Source of the DNA: Ostrinia nubilalis | Lineage: Eukaryota; Arthropoda; Insecta; Lepidoptera; Crambidae | Assembly: GCF_963855985.1 (NCBI RefSeq) | Contig: NC_087111.1 | Coordinates: 9,925,001 to 9,989,000, forward strand | DNA length: 64,000 nt | Direction of reading: 5' to 3' | Shown: positions 10,974 to 21,400 of the stretch, piece after piece | How the letters are laid out: every line of letters begins with the position of its first letter | How positions within the stretch are numbered: the first letter of the stretch is position 1 | Position numbers and translations under genes: made by a program | The notes under the pieces: model-generated | The model's input: the letters and a program-made list of their open reading frames with translations, nothing else | Told to the model about the DNA's origin: nothing | Database searches by the model: none

Positions 10974-12372
10974 GGGTAAACCAGAGAGTGATTGCCCACT
11001 GGTAGTGATTGCCCGCTTTAAGAATAATATTCTCAGGTGCTGACATTGAATCACTCTAGTTAGATTTGAATTTACTAAGTAGATGGCTCCGAGATCAATG
11101 TACAGTAGATTTAAAATTTACAATAGGAAACACTAAAAAAAAACAGTTATGGCGGATTTTGTCAAGACGGGTGAAAATGTTACTCAAACAGGTAAAGACT
11201 TTAACAATTTTCCTGAGGAATTACTTGCTTAGAGGTTAATTTTTTTTGCAAGTTATTTAATATTCAACTAATGGTGTATAGTCATGATGAAATTATAATT
11301 GTTTTCTCCATTATCAATGAAAATAACTGATAAAATTTGATTTCTAACGGTCATTTTAACGGTGGGTAATCACTGCACGTAAATCTGTATATTTTTAGTT
11401 ATTGCCCACCATCATTTCAGTTATTGCCATATGTTAATGTATAGTTATTGCCCAGGCCAATTATTATTAGAGTGTTGCCACCATGCAGTAGCAGTGTTTA
11501 AGTTGCTCATTGCTAGACTTGTTTTGCAATTTACAGGCATAAATAGTGAAATGGCTTTTAATGTTTCATTTTCAGTATGCCAAAGACTCCAAAATTTCAA
11601 TATAGCATAGAAAATTTGCAAAAAGCGATCGAAGCTGTACAAGATGTATCCAACAATTTATCTACAAGATAAATTGCTGAAAATATGGTTTGGCTTGAAA
11701 AAATTGATAATTGATACAAAAAATGAAAATCCTACGTTAAATCTACTAGTGAAAATGTTAATTGTAAGGGAATAGATACACTTTTAGGGAAGAATAACCA
11801 ACAGCTAATTGAACATTCTGAGCAATCACTTGAACTGATAACAAAGAAGATAAAAAAATAAATACATATAAAATTTACATATAAAATTCAAATTTTTGCG
11901 TCATCTATGTTTTGAAGTAGATGATTCTGTCTCTACCGATTCTGACTCATCAACATCAGCTCAAGAAATATTTGATAATATTATGTTAATAAGGCCAAAC
12001 GCAATTTATTTTGAAATTTTGAAAACTGTACTACTGAATTTAAGTTTAATGTTTTGTTTTGTTTATTTAAAGCCTATTTTGTCATTTTAAAATTGATTAT
12101 TTTGTTTTAAGATACTGGGCAATAACTGTGCTTTGATGTGGGCAATTAGTGTAAGCAATGGGCAATGACTGTACTTTTTGCAGGATTTTAAATTTATTTA
12201 AATATTTTCTAAGTTACGTAAGTTTTAACTAAAAACTGTTAATATTCTGTTTAAAAGTTTATTGAGTTATAAGAAAAAAGTCATAAATGGTCGATAATTA
12301 AAAAACTTTCTTTAATTTTTCATCTCAATGTGTTTGAAATCTTTAAGTGGGCAATAGCTATACGGTTTACCC
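10974..12372 (+). mobile_element. Element C: TA-flanked TIR transposon, internally deleted
   Basis: Tips GGGTAAACC are inverted at the two ends and flanked by TA (10972-10973, 12373-12374). The motif GATTGCCC / TTATTGCCC or its complement recurs near 10990, 11004, 11367, 11399, 11417, 11447, 12117, 12140, 12160 and 12349. A transposase start and acidic tail remain inside. Same design as element A with a different motif. Confidence 0.75.
11577..12090 (+). pseudogene. Transposase relic with Psq-HTH-like N-terminus
   Basis: From the ATG at 11578 the frame reads MPKTPKFQYS then IENLQKAIEAVQD, followed by a stop about 30 codons in. This resembles the start of pogo-like transposases, where a Psq-type helix-turn-helix begins with a similar 'ENLxKAIxAV' helix. 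The continuation gives LIEHSEQSLELITKKIKK. A Ser/Asp-rich frame (11896-12090) may be the C-terminal tail. The DDE domain is missing. Similarity is judged by eye. Confidence 0.45.
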
Positions 12373-12374
12373 TA

Positions 12375-13405
12375 TAATTTACCTATTTGATTTTTTCTCA
12401 GATCAGACTTTTAGCAAAATCAAGTTACGTAATTAATGTATTTTTTACACAAGTAAATCCCGCGACAAGTTTTTAATCTTTAAATTGAGTAAAGTAATAA
12501 GTAAATGGGTTTGAAAGAATGTATGTTTTATTTTATTCTTTTTAGAGCATCAAAAGCTTGTTTATGAAAAATATTTACTATTTAAATTTAACTTTTGACT
12601 TTTTAGTTTTTATGATGCGGGATGGAAAAATTAAAATGTATTCTGATTTTGTGACGATTCTGCACATAAATATGGATAGGTTAAATAAATAGAATGAAAT
12701 GTATGAAAACGAGCGTGCCATTTTTTAAACGTTATCTATAATATCTGTGTCCATCAAAGAGCTCGTAACTAAACATCGTAAGCGCCATTCACATTATTAT
12801 CAAAAATTTGATAATAATTATTTAGTTTTTGTAAGTCTAAACAAGTCAGGAAATCAAAGAGGTAAATACTGATTCATTGTGATTTTATAGAATTTATTAT
12901 TATAAAACACGGTCGTATAATGCTTTTATAAAAAAATCAGAGGTAACTTTAAGATTTTTATCCATAAAGCAAAATTTATCTAATCGTGTTTTTAAACAGT
13001 TATCCCATTAGGTACACATACGTTCTGTAATACAAACCCATCAAAAACAATACTTGTCAAAAAACCAAGTCTCGCTACTCAGTTGTTCTACGGTAAAAAG
13101 TTGTGAGATCCATGTAATACCAAGTCCAGTCCAGGAAATCTTTAACGTTTTACATAAATACATTGACTTGGCCATCGCATGAAAACACGTGTAAATTAAA
13201 TTATTTAGTACGAAACGAAATTTTGCATGCCTGTGTAGACATGCAAAATTTCAGCTCAATGGGAAAACGGGAAGTAAGTAAATTTTAAGTTGCAAGATTT
13301 TACGACTCCAGATGTCAAAGAAAATAAAAGCTTGTAGATAGCTTTATGCAGAAAAGAAAGATTTATGAAGAAAATAAAAAGTAGTTACTGTCTACGATAC
13401 ATTTG
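12375..13405. other. AT-rich spacer, nothing recognised
   Basis: No coding frame above background and no recognised repeat. A short A/T palindrome lies near 12805-12820. Confidence 0.4.
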
Positions 13406-13408
13406 TTA

Positions 13409-13528
13409 GGCCGTGTTGCACCGTCTTACTTTAACATTGACATCAAAATTTTTAATGTCAAAAATCTGTCTAACATAAAACAACGGTTATTGTCAGTTAG
13501 GGTCAAAGTTAGGTGGTGCATCTCAGCC
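13409..13528. mobile_element. Harbinger-like MITE, copy 1
   Basis: About 120 bp with inverted ends (GGCCGTGTTGCACC against GGCTGAGATGCACC) and 3-bp TTA duplications at 13406-13408 and 13529-13531. A TTA/TAA target is typical of PIF/Harbinger. Related copies lie at 15460-15586 and 30016-30128. Confidence 0.75.
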
Positions 13529-13531
13529 TTA

Positions 13532-15459
13532 GTGTACTTTAATTAAATTTAATACAAATAAGGATGACGAAAATTATCGATAAGTGATCTCACTCGAATA
13601 TTTCTTATACATAGTAGGTATACAAGATGTCGAACAAATGGTTACTTACTGAAAAAGTGCTTCATGAGACCTAGCAAACGGCATCAATAATATGTTTAAA
13701 ATAACGAACTGAATCTATTCAAAAAAGCTATATTTCCAGCTTTCATACATTTAATACAGTTACAAACAAACACGAAATCAATGGTTTCTGAGAATTCTGA
13801 GTGCCTTAATGCCGTCCCCTTTATCTGTTTATTTAGTATTTATTAATTAGTATCTCTTGATGATATTGTAGCAAGTAAAACCTAAAATCATGTTTTCCGT
13901 AAATAATTTAAATAAGAATGCAATTTACGAGTTTGTTGTTTGATTATATTATTCAATTAAAAATTTAAATTAAAAAATTTAACACTTCTAATATGGTAGG
14001 TATGGCTGGCGGCATACATTTAGTATGAAATTCGGAAACATTGAATTTTCGCATAGATCCAGTTTATTCTTTAACCTATTTATTGTTATTGTTTTAAAGA
14101 GCTCGTGAAGCACTTACAGGAACAGTAAACAGTTTTTCGATATCTTGTATCATTAAGAATCAAGTGAAATCACTTATCGTTTCCACCCTGTACTTTTAAA
14201 AATAAACTCATTTTTATATTCATTTGTATAAGTATCTACAATACAAATACCTAACCAACTTAGTTGACGTTTTATAAAACTATTTGTCTAAGTGTCATCG
14301 AGTGACCGCTGGTGGATTTTCCATTTACCTGACCTACCCCTTTATTACTAAACGTTTAATATCAGATGAATAGTTACGCACCAATTTCTTTCATTCAGTC
14401 GTCAGTAATTGGACTTTCGGAAAAACATGACGAAGCGTTGTGTGACCATACAGACGCTATTCAACTTTTATTAGTAAGGAAGAGTATATTTTATGTTGGT
14501 AGAAACTCAATAGCATAGACTAATGTTTTGACACCCTGTTAAAGTCATTTATTAGTCATTTATTTTTTTCTGACCAAACAGATACCATAATAATATCTTT
14601 TGTCTATTCTACCCATATTCTGTAAGTAAAATGATAAAAAGTTTGAAAAGAAATAAATTACAAGTCCGATTTACCTAAACAAATAAATTAAAAATACTTG
14701 CGGATCAAAAGTACTCAATCATACTACAATTTACGAAAAAATCACGCGTGACGCATATACGTCAGTGGGCAGTCAACTGACATAGACCCGGCGTCTACGA
14801 GTGCCAAAGCACGACTGATTTATGCCATTTGATGCACCCGATTTTATAGTATTTTCAAATTAATTTTTCATTTGAAGATTGAAGATAGATATTTTTTCTT
14901 TTTCACACATTAATAGTACTATCTTTCTTCTTAAGTATAAAGTAGTTTATGTTGCCAAATGACTTTTAGATTATGAGATGTGACCTGTTTTCTTGCAGTA
15001 ATTTTCTCGAATTTTGACTATCTTGGACATGATAAAAATGCATTTTAATGAATTAAACATCAAAATTTTCTCAATACACTTTCTTTTTCAGGGTATGCTT
15101 ATTCTAATGAATACATTCTATCTTCTTACTTAGAAATAAATTTGTTGTAATATTAGTTCAAAGTTGTGCCTTCGCGAGTTACCTGGAAATCGGGCTTTCG
15201 AAATTCGCTGTTTTCGTAGGCAAAAATCCAATTTGAACGAGATTTTGTCAATAGACATTCCGTAAAAACGTATGATAATTACGATGATATAAGTCAAAAG
15301 AAGCTATAACAATAAATTATATGACTAAAATCATTTCGAAATCTGCCAAATTCTCGATTTCTGCATGAAAAATGTGACAACGCTCTTAATTCAATCGTAT
15401 CGTCTGACTGAACGTGCTCTATGAACAACTCTGACATAAAAACTATTGTCAAACAAAGA
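13532..15459. other. AT-rich spacer inside element B
   Basis: Nearly 2 kb with no recognisable gene or repeat family. The inverted word ACAACGCTCTTAA lies at about 15376. Confidence 0.4.
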
Positions 15460-15586
15460 CTAGGTTGCACCATCTTATTTTAAATTTGACAAAAGTTAAA
15501 AATCTGTCAAACTCCATACAAAAAAACACCGGTTATCGCCAAAGCTACGGTCAAAGTTAGGTCACGTCAGGTGGTGCAACTCAGCC
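15460..15586. mobile_element. Harbinger-like MITE, copy 2
   Basis: Shares GGTTGCACCATCTTA at the left and AGGTGGTGCAACTCAGCC at the right with the copy at 13409, and an inner 'caccggttatcg' with the copy at 30016. No clear target duplication. Confidence 0.7.
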
Positions 15587-16737
15587 AAAGAAAAAATTCA
15601 TTTTGATCGCTAATGTCAGTTTGCAGCGAGTGACACAACCTCCCCGTCTGAAGGCCAGCGGCCGACTGCCGCCCGCACCCCGCGAAGGCCCCCTCAACAG
15701 CAAAACGTTCGGAATTTATTAAAAGTAAAATTTATGAATGAAAGTAATGTTCGATTAAAAAACGCAACGTGTCATTTAAAGATTAAAGAATTCCTAATCT
15801 ATTCGTGCAAAAATCTTTTAAATTAACATAGCCGTTTTGGAGGAGTAGGGAATTTAAGTAAAAAATCGATGTCCCGTATTAATTTTTTTAATCCAAAACA
15901 AAGAGACGTAGCGAAAATTCAAACGTCACAAATGTAGTCCTTGAACTGTTGTATAACATATATTTTTTTCAACTATTTCTGTTCAGCAGTAAAAGAGGAG
16001 TAGGCTTTACAAAATGCCCATTTGACGCGGATTGAGGACTCTAATCGCCTTAATCAGTAATCGATTACATAAGCATTGAAAGCGGTAATAATAACGGATT
16101 AATTTATACGAGCAAATTTGTTCTGAAATCGGGAGCGCGGACACGTCGTGGTAATCAATTTTTGACGACTTACGATTTTTTTTTAATTACTTAATTAACT
16201 ATTATTAACTATCTCTGTGGTTTAACAACAAGAACCAAAGTTATACTATTAGATAAAAATATTTGTTACTAAAATATTATGATATTCGGGTACTTTTTGG
16301 CCCCGGACACGTGATTTTCTTGGCCGGTGGAATGACCCTTATACAGAAGCTCAAAGTTGCACAGCGTGCTATGGAGAGGGCTATGCTTGGTGTTTCTTTG
16401 CGAGATCGAATCAGAAATGAGGAGATCCGTAAACGAACCAAAGTCGCTGACATAGCCCGACGGATTAGCAAGCTGAAGTGGCAATGGGCAGGGCACATAG
16501 TACGCAGAACTGACGGCCGATGGTGCAGAAAGGTTCTGGAATGGAGGCCGCGTACCGGAAAACGCAGCGTGGGACGTCCACCTACAAGGTGGACCGACGA
16601 CATCGTAAAGGTAGCAGGGAAGCGCTGGACGCAGACCGCTGCCAATCGATCAACATGGAAAGCATTGGGGGAGGCCTATGTTCAGCAGTGGACGTCCTAT
16701 GGCTGAAATGATGATGATGATGATGAGTTCTTAGCCT

Positions 16738-17070
16738 AAAGTCTCGCTGACGTTTGACGTTACCAAAAACTCTCCCGTGTCGTTCCCATACCTCAGGCGC
16801 TGACTGAGTTAAGCACTAGAACTATAGTTGTGGAAACGGCTCTAATTACATTTCTTTCAATATCTAATTATCTACTTAAAAATAATCTTCCGTATGTAAA
16901 TCCTCTTCCAAAACACGTCTAAATAACAAATTGGCTTACTAAAATTTGCATAATTTTCAACCGGGCTTGAATGTGTGTCTACTGTCTAGTTCGTTCGATT
17001 ATGACTTGGTTAGCATCATTAGCGTGGAGATACGAGCTGGAGACCACGTTACTTGTCAAGGACTGATGTA
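16738..17070. other. Spacer, nothing recognised
   Basis: Flank to the right of the RTE target duplication. No gene or repeat recognised. Confidence 0.4.
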
Positions 17071-17190
17071 CAGTCAGCATCAAATAGTTCGTGACACCCA
17101 AAGTAGCGAAAAAGTTCGCAACACGTCTTTGTTACTTGGAATAAGGTTGTGTTGTCATTTTTTTGGTCACGAAAGACTTGACGCTGACTG
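17071..17190. mobile_element. Mariner-like MITE, copy 1
   Basis: 120 bp with tips CAGTCAGC and inner 'tcaaatagttcgtgacac' mirrored on the right, flanked by TA (17069-17070, 17191-17192). Other copies lie at about 18049-18155 and 53415-53547. Confidence 0.8.
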
Positions 17191-17192
17191 TA

Positions 17193-18048
17193 CACGTACA
17201 CAGTTACATTATTGTTCCAAGATAGCACCATACAACTGGTTAAGAAGCTACAGAAAATGGCTGGATGACTATACAGATATATCCGAACAGAGTCATAAGG
17301 AATCGTTTTCTCAATGAGTACTGTTTCTCATCAGACCTCATTCGTCGCCCGAGGTCAATCTGAGTTCAAACAAGGAGTACCTAGGTAAGGCTGATGTTAT
17401 GAGAAAAAAGCCAAAAAGTTAAATTGGTACCTGAGGATACTTAGATAACTTACTTCTTAGTATTCACTCGTTAGAGAAAAACAGGAGGGAAATAAAACAA
17501 TTAAAGTGGACACTGAAGTAATCTGTAGGTAGATAGGTAGGTTAGGTACAGTGAAGTTTCTTGGGGTATGAGTGTACGCACATGTACGTCAATAATAAGC
17601 ATATTGATACATCACACAACAGAGGTCAAAAGACATTGTTCAAGAGACGAAATGGCATGCTATTTTAAGAACAGACATGTTTTGAGTTGACCTTGAGACC
17701 AATAATACCTAACTTTCCACTTTAAAACAAGAAGGTAGTTATTATTTATCGCGCTCATTAAGTTAATTTATGCAAATAACATCCTTAAATGATCTGGGTA
17801 TCACTTCAGTCTCAGATCTGTCTACTACATGTAGGCTTTTTAAATACTGTCAACTGTCAACAAGGTCTGTTGTTTGTTACGAAGCTGATTGAAGAAGAAA
17901 CCCTTCTTCTTACGCAGTCGAGTAAAAAATACAGATCACGTTTCTTCCGTCATAGTATTCTTATTTCTGTTTTCATTTATTTTGAAATCAATTGATTGCT
18001 TTTTTTTCCTTTTACCACGTCACCTTCCTTTAGTAAAGAGTTCGCGAT
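17193..18048. other. Spacer upstream of the transporter gene
   Basis: No gene recognised. The transporter's non-coding first exon and promoter must lie somewhere upstream of 18356, but I cannot place them. Confidence 0.4.
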
Positions 18049-18155
18049 ATCCAGTGACCAAAAAGTTGATAACACAAACTTATTCCAATTATAACAAAGA
18101 CGTGTTGCGAACTTATTGGCTACTTTGGGTGTCACGAACTATTTGACGCTGACTG
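18049..18155. mobile_element. Mariner-like MITE, copy 2 (left end lost)
   Basis: Inverted relative to the copy at 17071. It ends 'gtgtcacgaactatttgacg' then CTGACTG before TA. The left tip is not recognisable. Confidence 0.7.
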
Positions 18156-18159
18156 TATA

Positions 18160-18310
18160 TCTGTACACCTACAAAGTGGACCGACGACTTCGTAAAGGTA
18201 GCAGGGAAGCGCTGGACGCAGGCCGCTACCAATCGATCAACATGGAAAGCATTGGGGGAGGCCTATGTTCAGCAGTGGACGTCCTATGGCTGAAATGATG
18301 ATTATGATTA
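18160..18310 (+). mobile_element. RTE-type LINE 3' end
   Basis: Reads YKVDRRLRKGSREAL in one frame and, in the RTE frame, KVAGKRWTQAAANRST then VQQWTSYG and an ATG-rich tail. Almost identical to the end of the copy at 16342-16723. It lies in the 5' UTR intron of the transporter. Confidence 0.75.
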
Positions 18311-18355
18311 TGTACATCTGTACAATATCAATAACGTGTTCTTCGTTTGTTCCAG

Positions 18356-18465
18356 AATGTTGTAAAAGATACAGAAGATGGATAAGCCGACCATTCATAT
18401 GCTCTCCGTCCAGGAGAAGGGCGGGCAGACCAGGAAGGCGACACAGTACATCGCTGCAGTAGCAG
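18356..18465 (+). CDS. Transporter exon with start codon
   Basis: The acceptor (tttgttccag) ends at 18355 and the ATG is at 18378. The exon codes for 29 residues, MDKPTIHML then SVQEKGGQTRKATQYIAAVA, and one extra base before the donor GTAGAT. The leftover G joins CT of the next exon to make Ala30, and the run AVAAAIGAVIAG forms TM1. The cytoplasmic N-terminus is short and basic, as in other Tret1-like proteins. Confidence 0.85.
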
Positions 18466-21400
18466 GTAGATATTGACCAAGATTCTTATAACGGTCTATT
18501 CCAGGTTATTCACCTGGATTTCTTCTTGATGAAAGTGAACTGCAGGCGACACTTTGGTTGGTGTCCTTTAATCGCCCACGGATAAGATTATCTAGGTGAT
18601 CAAAGTGGACTTCTAACCATGTGTGATCATAGGCCACCAAAGTGTCGCTTGGAGTTAGTTCACTTTGATCAGCTGGGTGATCAAATCCAGGTGATCAAAG
18701 TGAAATATACCCTTTAACATCTTAATATAGCTGGCCCCTTTTTTACCCACAACGGGGAAGCTCTTAGTCTGCACTTCGGTGGTCAGGTCAAAGAAAACAA
18801 TTGGTGCTGAGAAATGGTGGAAGAACCCATGTCACCACTTTCAGCCTCTTATAGAGATTAGAATATAATAGAACCAAGTTACAACAGTTTTTAGAGGACA
18901 ACGGCCCCTTGACTTTAGGGTACATGGGCCTGTATTGCAGCGTGCAATTTCCTGAAAAAAAAAAAGGATCTAAACAAATCTATATACAGTCGACAGCACA
19001 ACCGATTACACAGTGTTGGAGCAAAATAGCTCTTATAACAGCTGCATCTTAATTTATTTCACTTGATCCAAATTCACTTTTCAAACTCTTCGGTACCAAT
19101 TATCAAGGACACCACGTGCGCGCGCCAGCCGGACGCTATTATCAGTTATCAGATGCGCGCTCAGCGAGTTCATTGTCCTTGACAGCTGTTGGGGGGCAGA
19201 GTCCCCTGGTTCCCACAGATAAGCTGTAGTTAGAGTCAGTAACTATTCTATATTACTACAAAAAAACCTCACTTCTTTCTGTCTGTCCAGGCATGTTGGA
19301 TATCAATCTTTCTTCTACTTTTCAATGTGCAGAACCGTACTTCTTTTCAGACAATTGTTTCACCATGAAAATGATGTAAGACTTGTTATTTAATTTAATT
19401 TACCTAAATTGGCACATATAGGGTACTCTTTCAGGGGGGCCAGGCCTCTGATAGGTATGCCACAGCCGATGCAATGCGGGAGTATTTCATATTTCAGGTA
19501 TAATGATTTATGCCTGACTATATTATAACTTTTATGTCTCTATAGCCTAGTGCTAAAACTACACTTTATGCTACCATGAAGATGATCAGACAAAATCCAA
19601 AGTAACATTAACATTTTCCCAAAGGATGATGGGCACAAATGTATGGAAAGTGGTACCCGCTCCAATAGCCATAACCAATATATATTTTAAAAGGCCTTTA
19701 GATGTAGGAAAATGTCTGCTATGGGGCCAGTTCTAATTCACGTTTTGAAAGCAGTAATTCCACTAAGTATTATAATGAAAGTATAACACAATCATCCATG
19801 TATACGAGTATTACTATGACTACAATCTATTAATATATGTAACTAAAAGAAGCATTGAAAAGGAAAGGATTATACCTACGATGAACTATCCAAGCTATTA
19901 GCCCTTTATTCGCTTTCATCATCATCATTATGATCATTTTAGCCATAGGACGTCCATTTGAACATAGGCCTCCCCTAATGATTTCCACAATGGCCGGTTG
20001 GTGGCGGCCTGCATCCAGCGCCTTCCCGCTACCTTTATGAGGTCGCCAGTCCATCTTGTGGGTGGACTTATTGGGTCTTGTGGGTTTATTCGCTTTAGCA
20101 ACCCATAATAAAACCCTTAAGAAGTAATAAAACTCCAACCCCTTTATTAATAAAAATTACACCCTAGTTGAACTCTGGCTTAAATTGTCACTTGGTATGG
20201 AAATGTCATTTTAATCCAAGGTTCTTCCTAGGTGTAACTTTTTATTAATAAGGGGGTAGTACTTCTTTAAATAAAAATATTTATTTCATAATTATCCCCA
20301 TCAATAATAAGTTAAGGAAGGATGCTGGAGCAGTAAACCCTTCCTGCCTCGCAGAACCTAAGTACCATACGATGGACACGTATGATACTTCTTCTTCTTC
20401 TTCTTCCTCGGTCCCTCACTGATGAGGATCGCGACCACAGATAGTGTTCCTCCACAGACTGCGGTCATAAGCTGTGTGGACCGCACGATGCAAACTCCCG
20501 CCCACCATCTTTCTCACCGCGTCCGACCATCTCGTCGGTGCCCTGCCCCGAGCGCGTCCCCCTTCATACTGTATGATACTTAGGTTACACAAAAAGTATC
20601 TTTATCTTCGAACGCAACCAGATCTGAGGCTGGTGGCCATAGTAAATGTTGTTCGTCTTGGTAAGACCTTTCAAATGACACTACAAACATAACTATTGGA
20701 GCCGGGTACCATTCTGCAAAAAAGTATGTATATCTTCGTACACAACCAGATCTGAGGCTGGTGGTCATAGTAAAAGTTGTTCATCTTGGTAAGACCTTTC
20801 AAACGATACTAGACACATATCTATTGGAGCCGGGTACCATTTTGCCCATTGTCCTTTCCATACAATGATTGTGATTGTGACGCACTAAAATAACCTAGGT
20901 GTTAACAACCTTATTTAAAACAGACAGACGTTTGGCACAACTTTCAGTTTAAAAATATCTTCCCACGTGACTTTGTAAACAGATCGATAACTGGTAACAG
21001 TCGAGAAAAAATCGATTGAGCAAAAAATTTATGAATGGAATGCTCTTCATGATTGAGTCTGTCTGAATCTTGATTTGTTTCTATACATCTACATTATACG
21101 AGTATCGTCAGTTGCAGGTTCACTTGGGGTAACTGACAAAATACAGTTTTTCAGTAGAGCCGTTTAAAGTTTTTTTTCGTCTTAAATCGGACATAACTTT
21201 TTTCCTATTTAACCTTTTTTGGATCTGTTTTTACAGAAATGCTTAGAATTCTACGCGGTTTTCGATTAAATAAAAAGAATTATCTAATATGTCTTAGTTA
21301 AGGAAATAAATTGCAGTTACACCAATGTATTTTTGTACTTTTGACAGTTACACTAATTTTACACCAAACTTTCGAAAAAACATAGGTCAAATTGGTGTAA

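Larger units (their letters stand above)
7554..16049. mobile_element. TTAA-flanked inverted-repeat pair, possible inner transposon
   Basis: GGCGATTAGAGTCCTCAAT begins at 7554, and its exact reverse complement ends at 16049. Both abut TTAA (7550-7553 and 16050-16053). A TTAA target fits piggyBac or Kolobok-type elements, but the tips do not resemble canonical piggyBac ends. The inside is mostly nested repeats and AT-rich DNA, with GC-rich patches just inside both ends (7590-7625, 15640-15705). No transposase is seen. Confidence 0.5.
5737..16339. mobile_element. Element B: 10.6-kb TA-flanked insertion with nested elements
   Basis: The insertion interrupts the RTE LINE. Its tips are TCGGTCATTCTCCGG on the left and, read inward from the right, AGGGTCATTCCACCGG. 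Both are flanked by TA (5735-5736, 16340-16341); a 5-bp duplication CTTAT would also fit. Copies of GGTCGGGGTAATCA or its complement lie near 5771, 5908, 7078, 7095, 7285 and 7447, with a degenerate copy near 16146. The interior carries a second LINE (6130-6970), a TTAA-flanked pair of inverted repeats, element C and two MITEs. No intact transposase is visible. Original size before nesting is unknown. Confidence 0.7.
5653..16723 (+). mobile_element. 5'-truncated RTE LINE, split by element B
   Basis: The two LINE parts are 5653-5736 and 16342-16723. The left part reads NQCVLPVITYGSETW and ends at GL; the right part resumes at IQKLKVAQRAMERAML. It continues through TRWTDDIVKVAGKRW to the stop after VQQWTSYG and an (ATG)n tail. 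Joining at the shared TA restores an unbroken reading frame. The whole LINE is bracketed by the 14-bp direct repeat TGAGTTCTTAGCCT (5639-5652 and 16724-16737), its target duplication. Only the C-terminal part of the reverse transcriptase protein was ever inserted. Confidence 0.85.
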
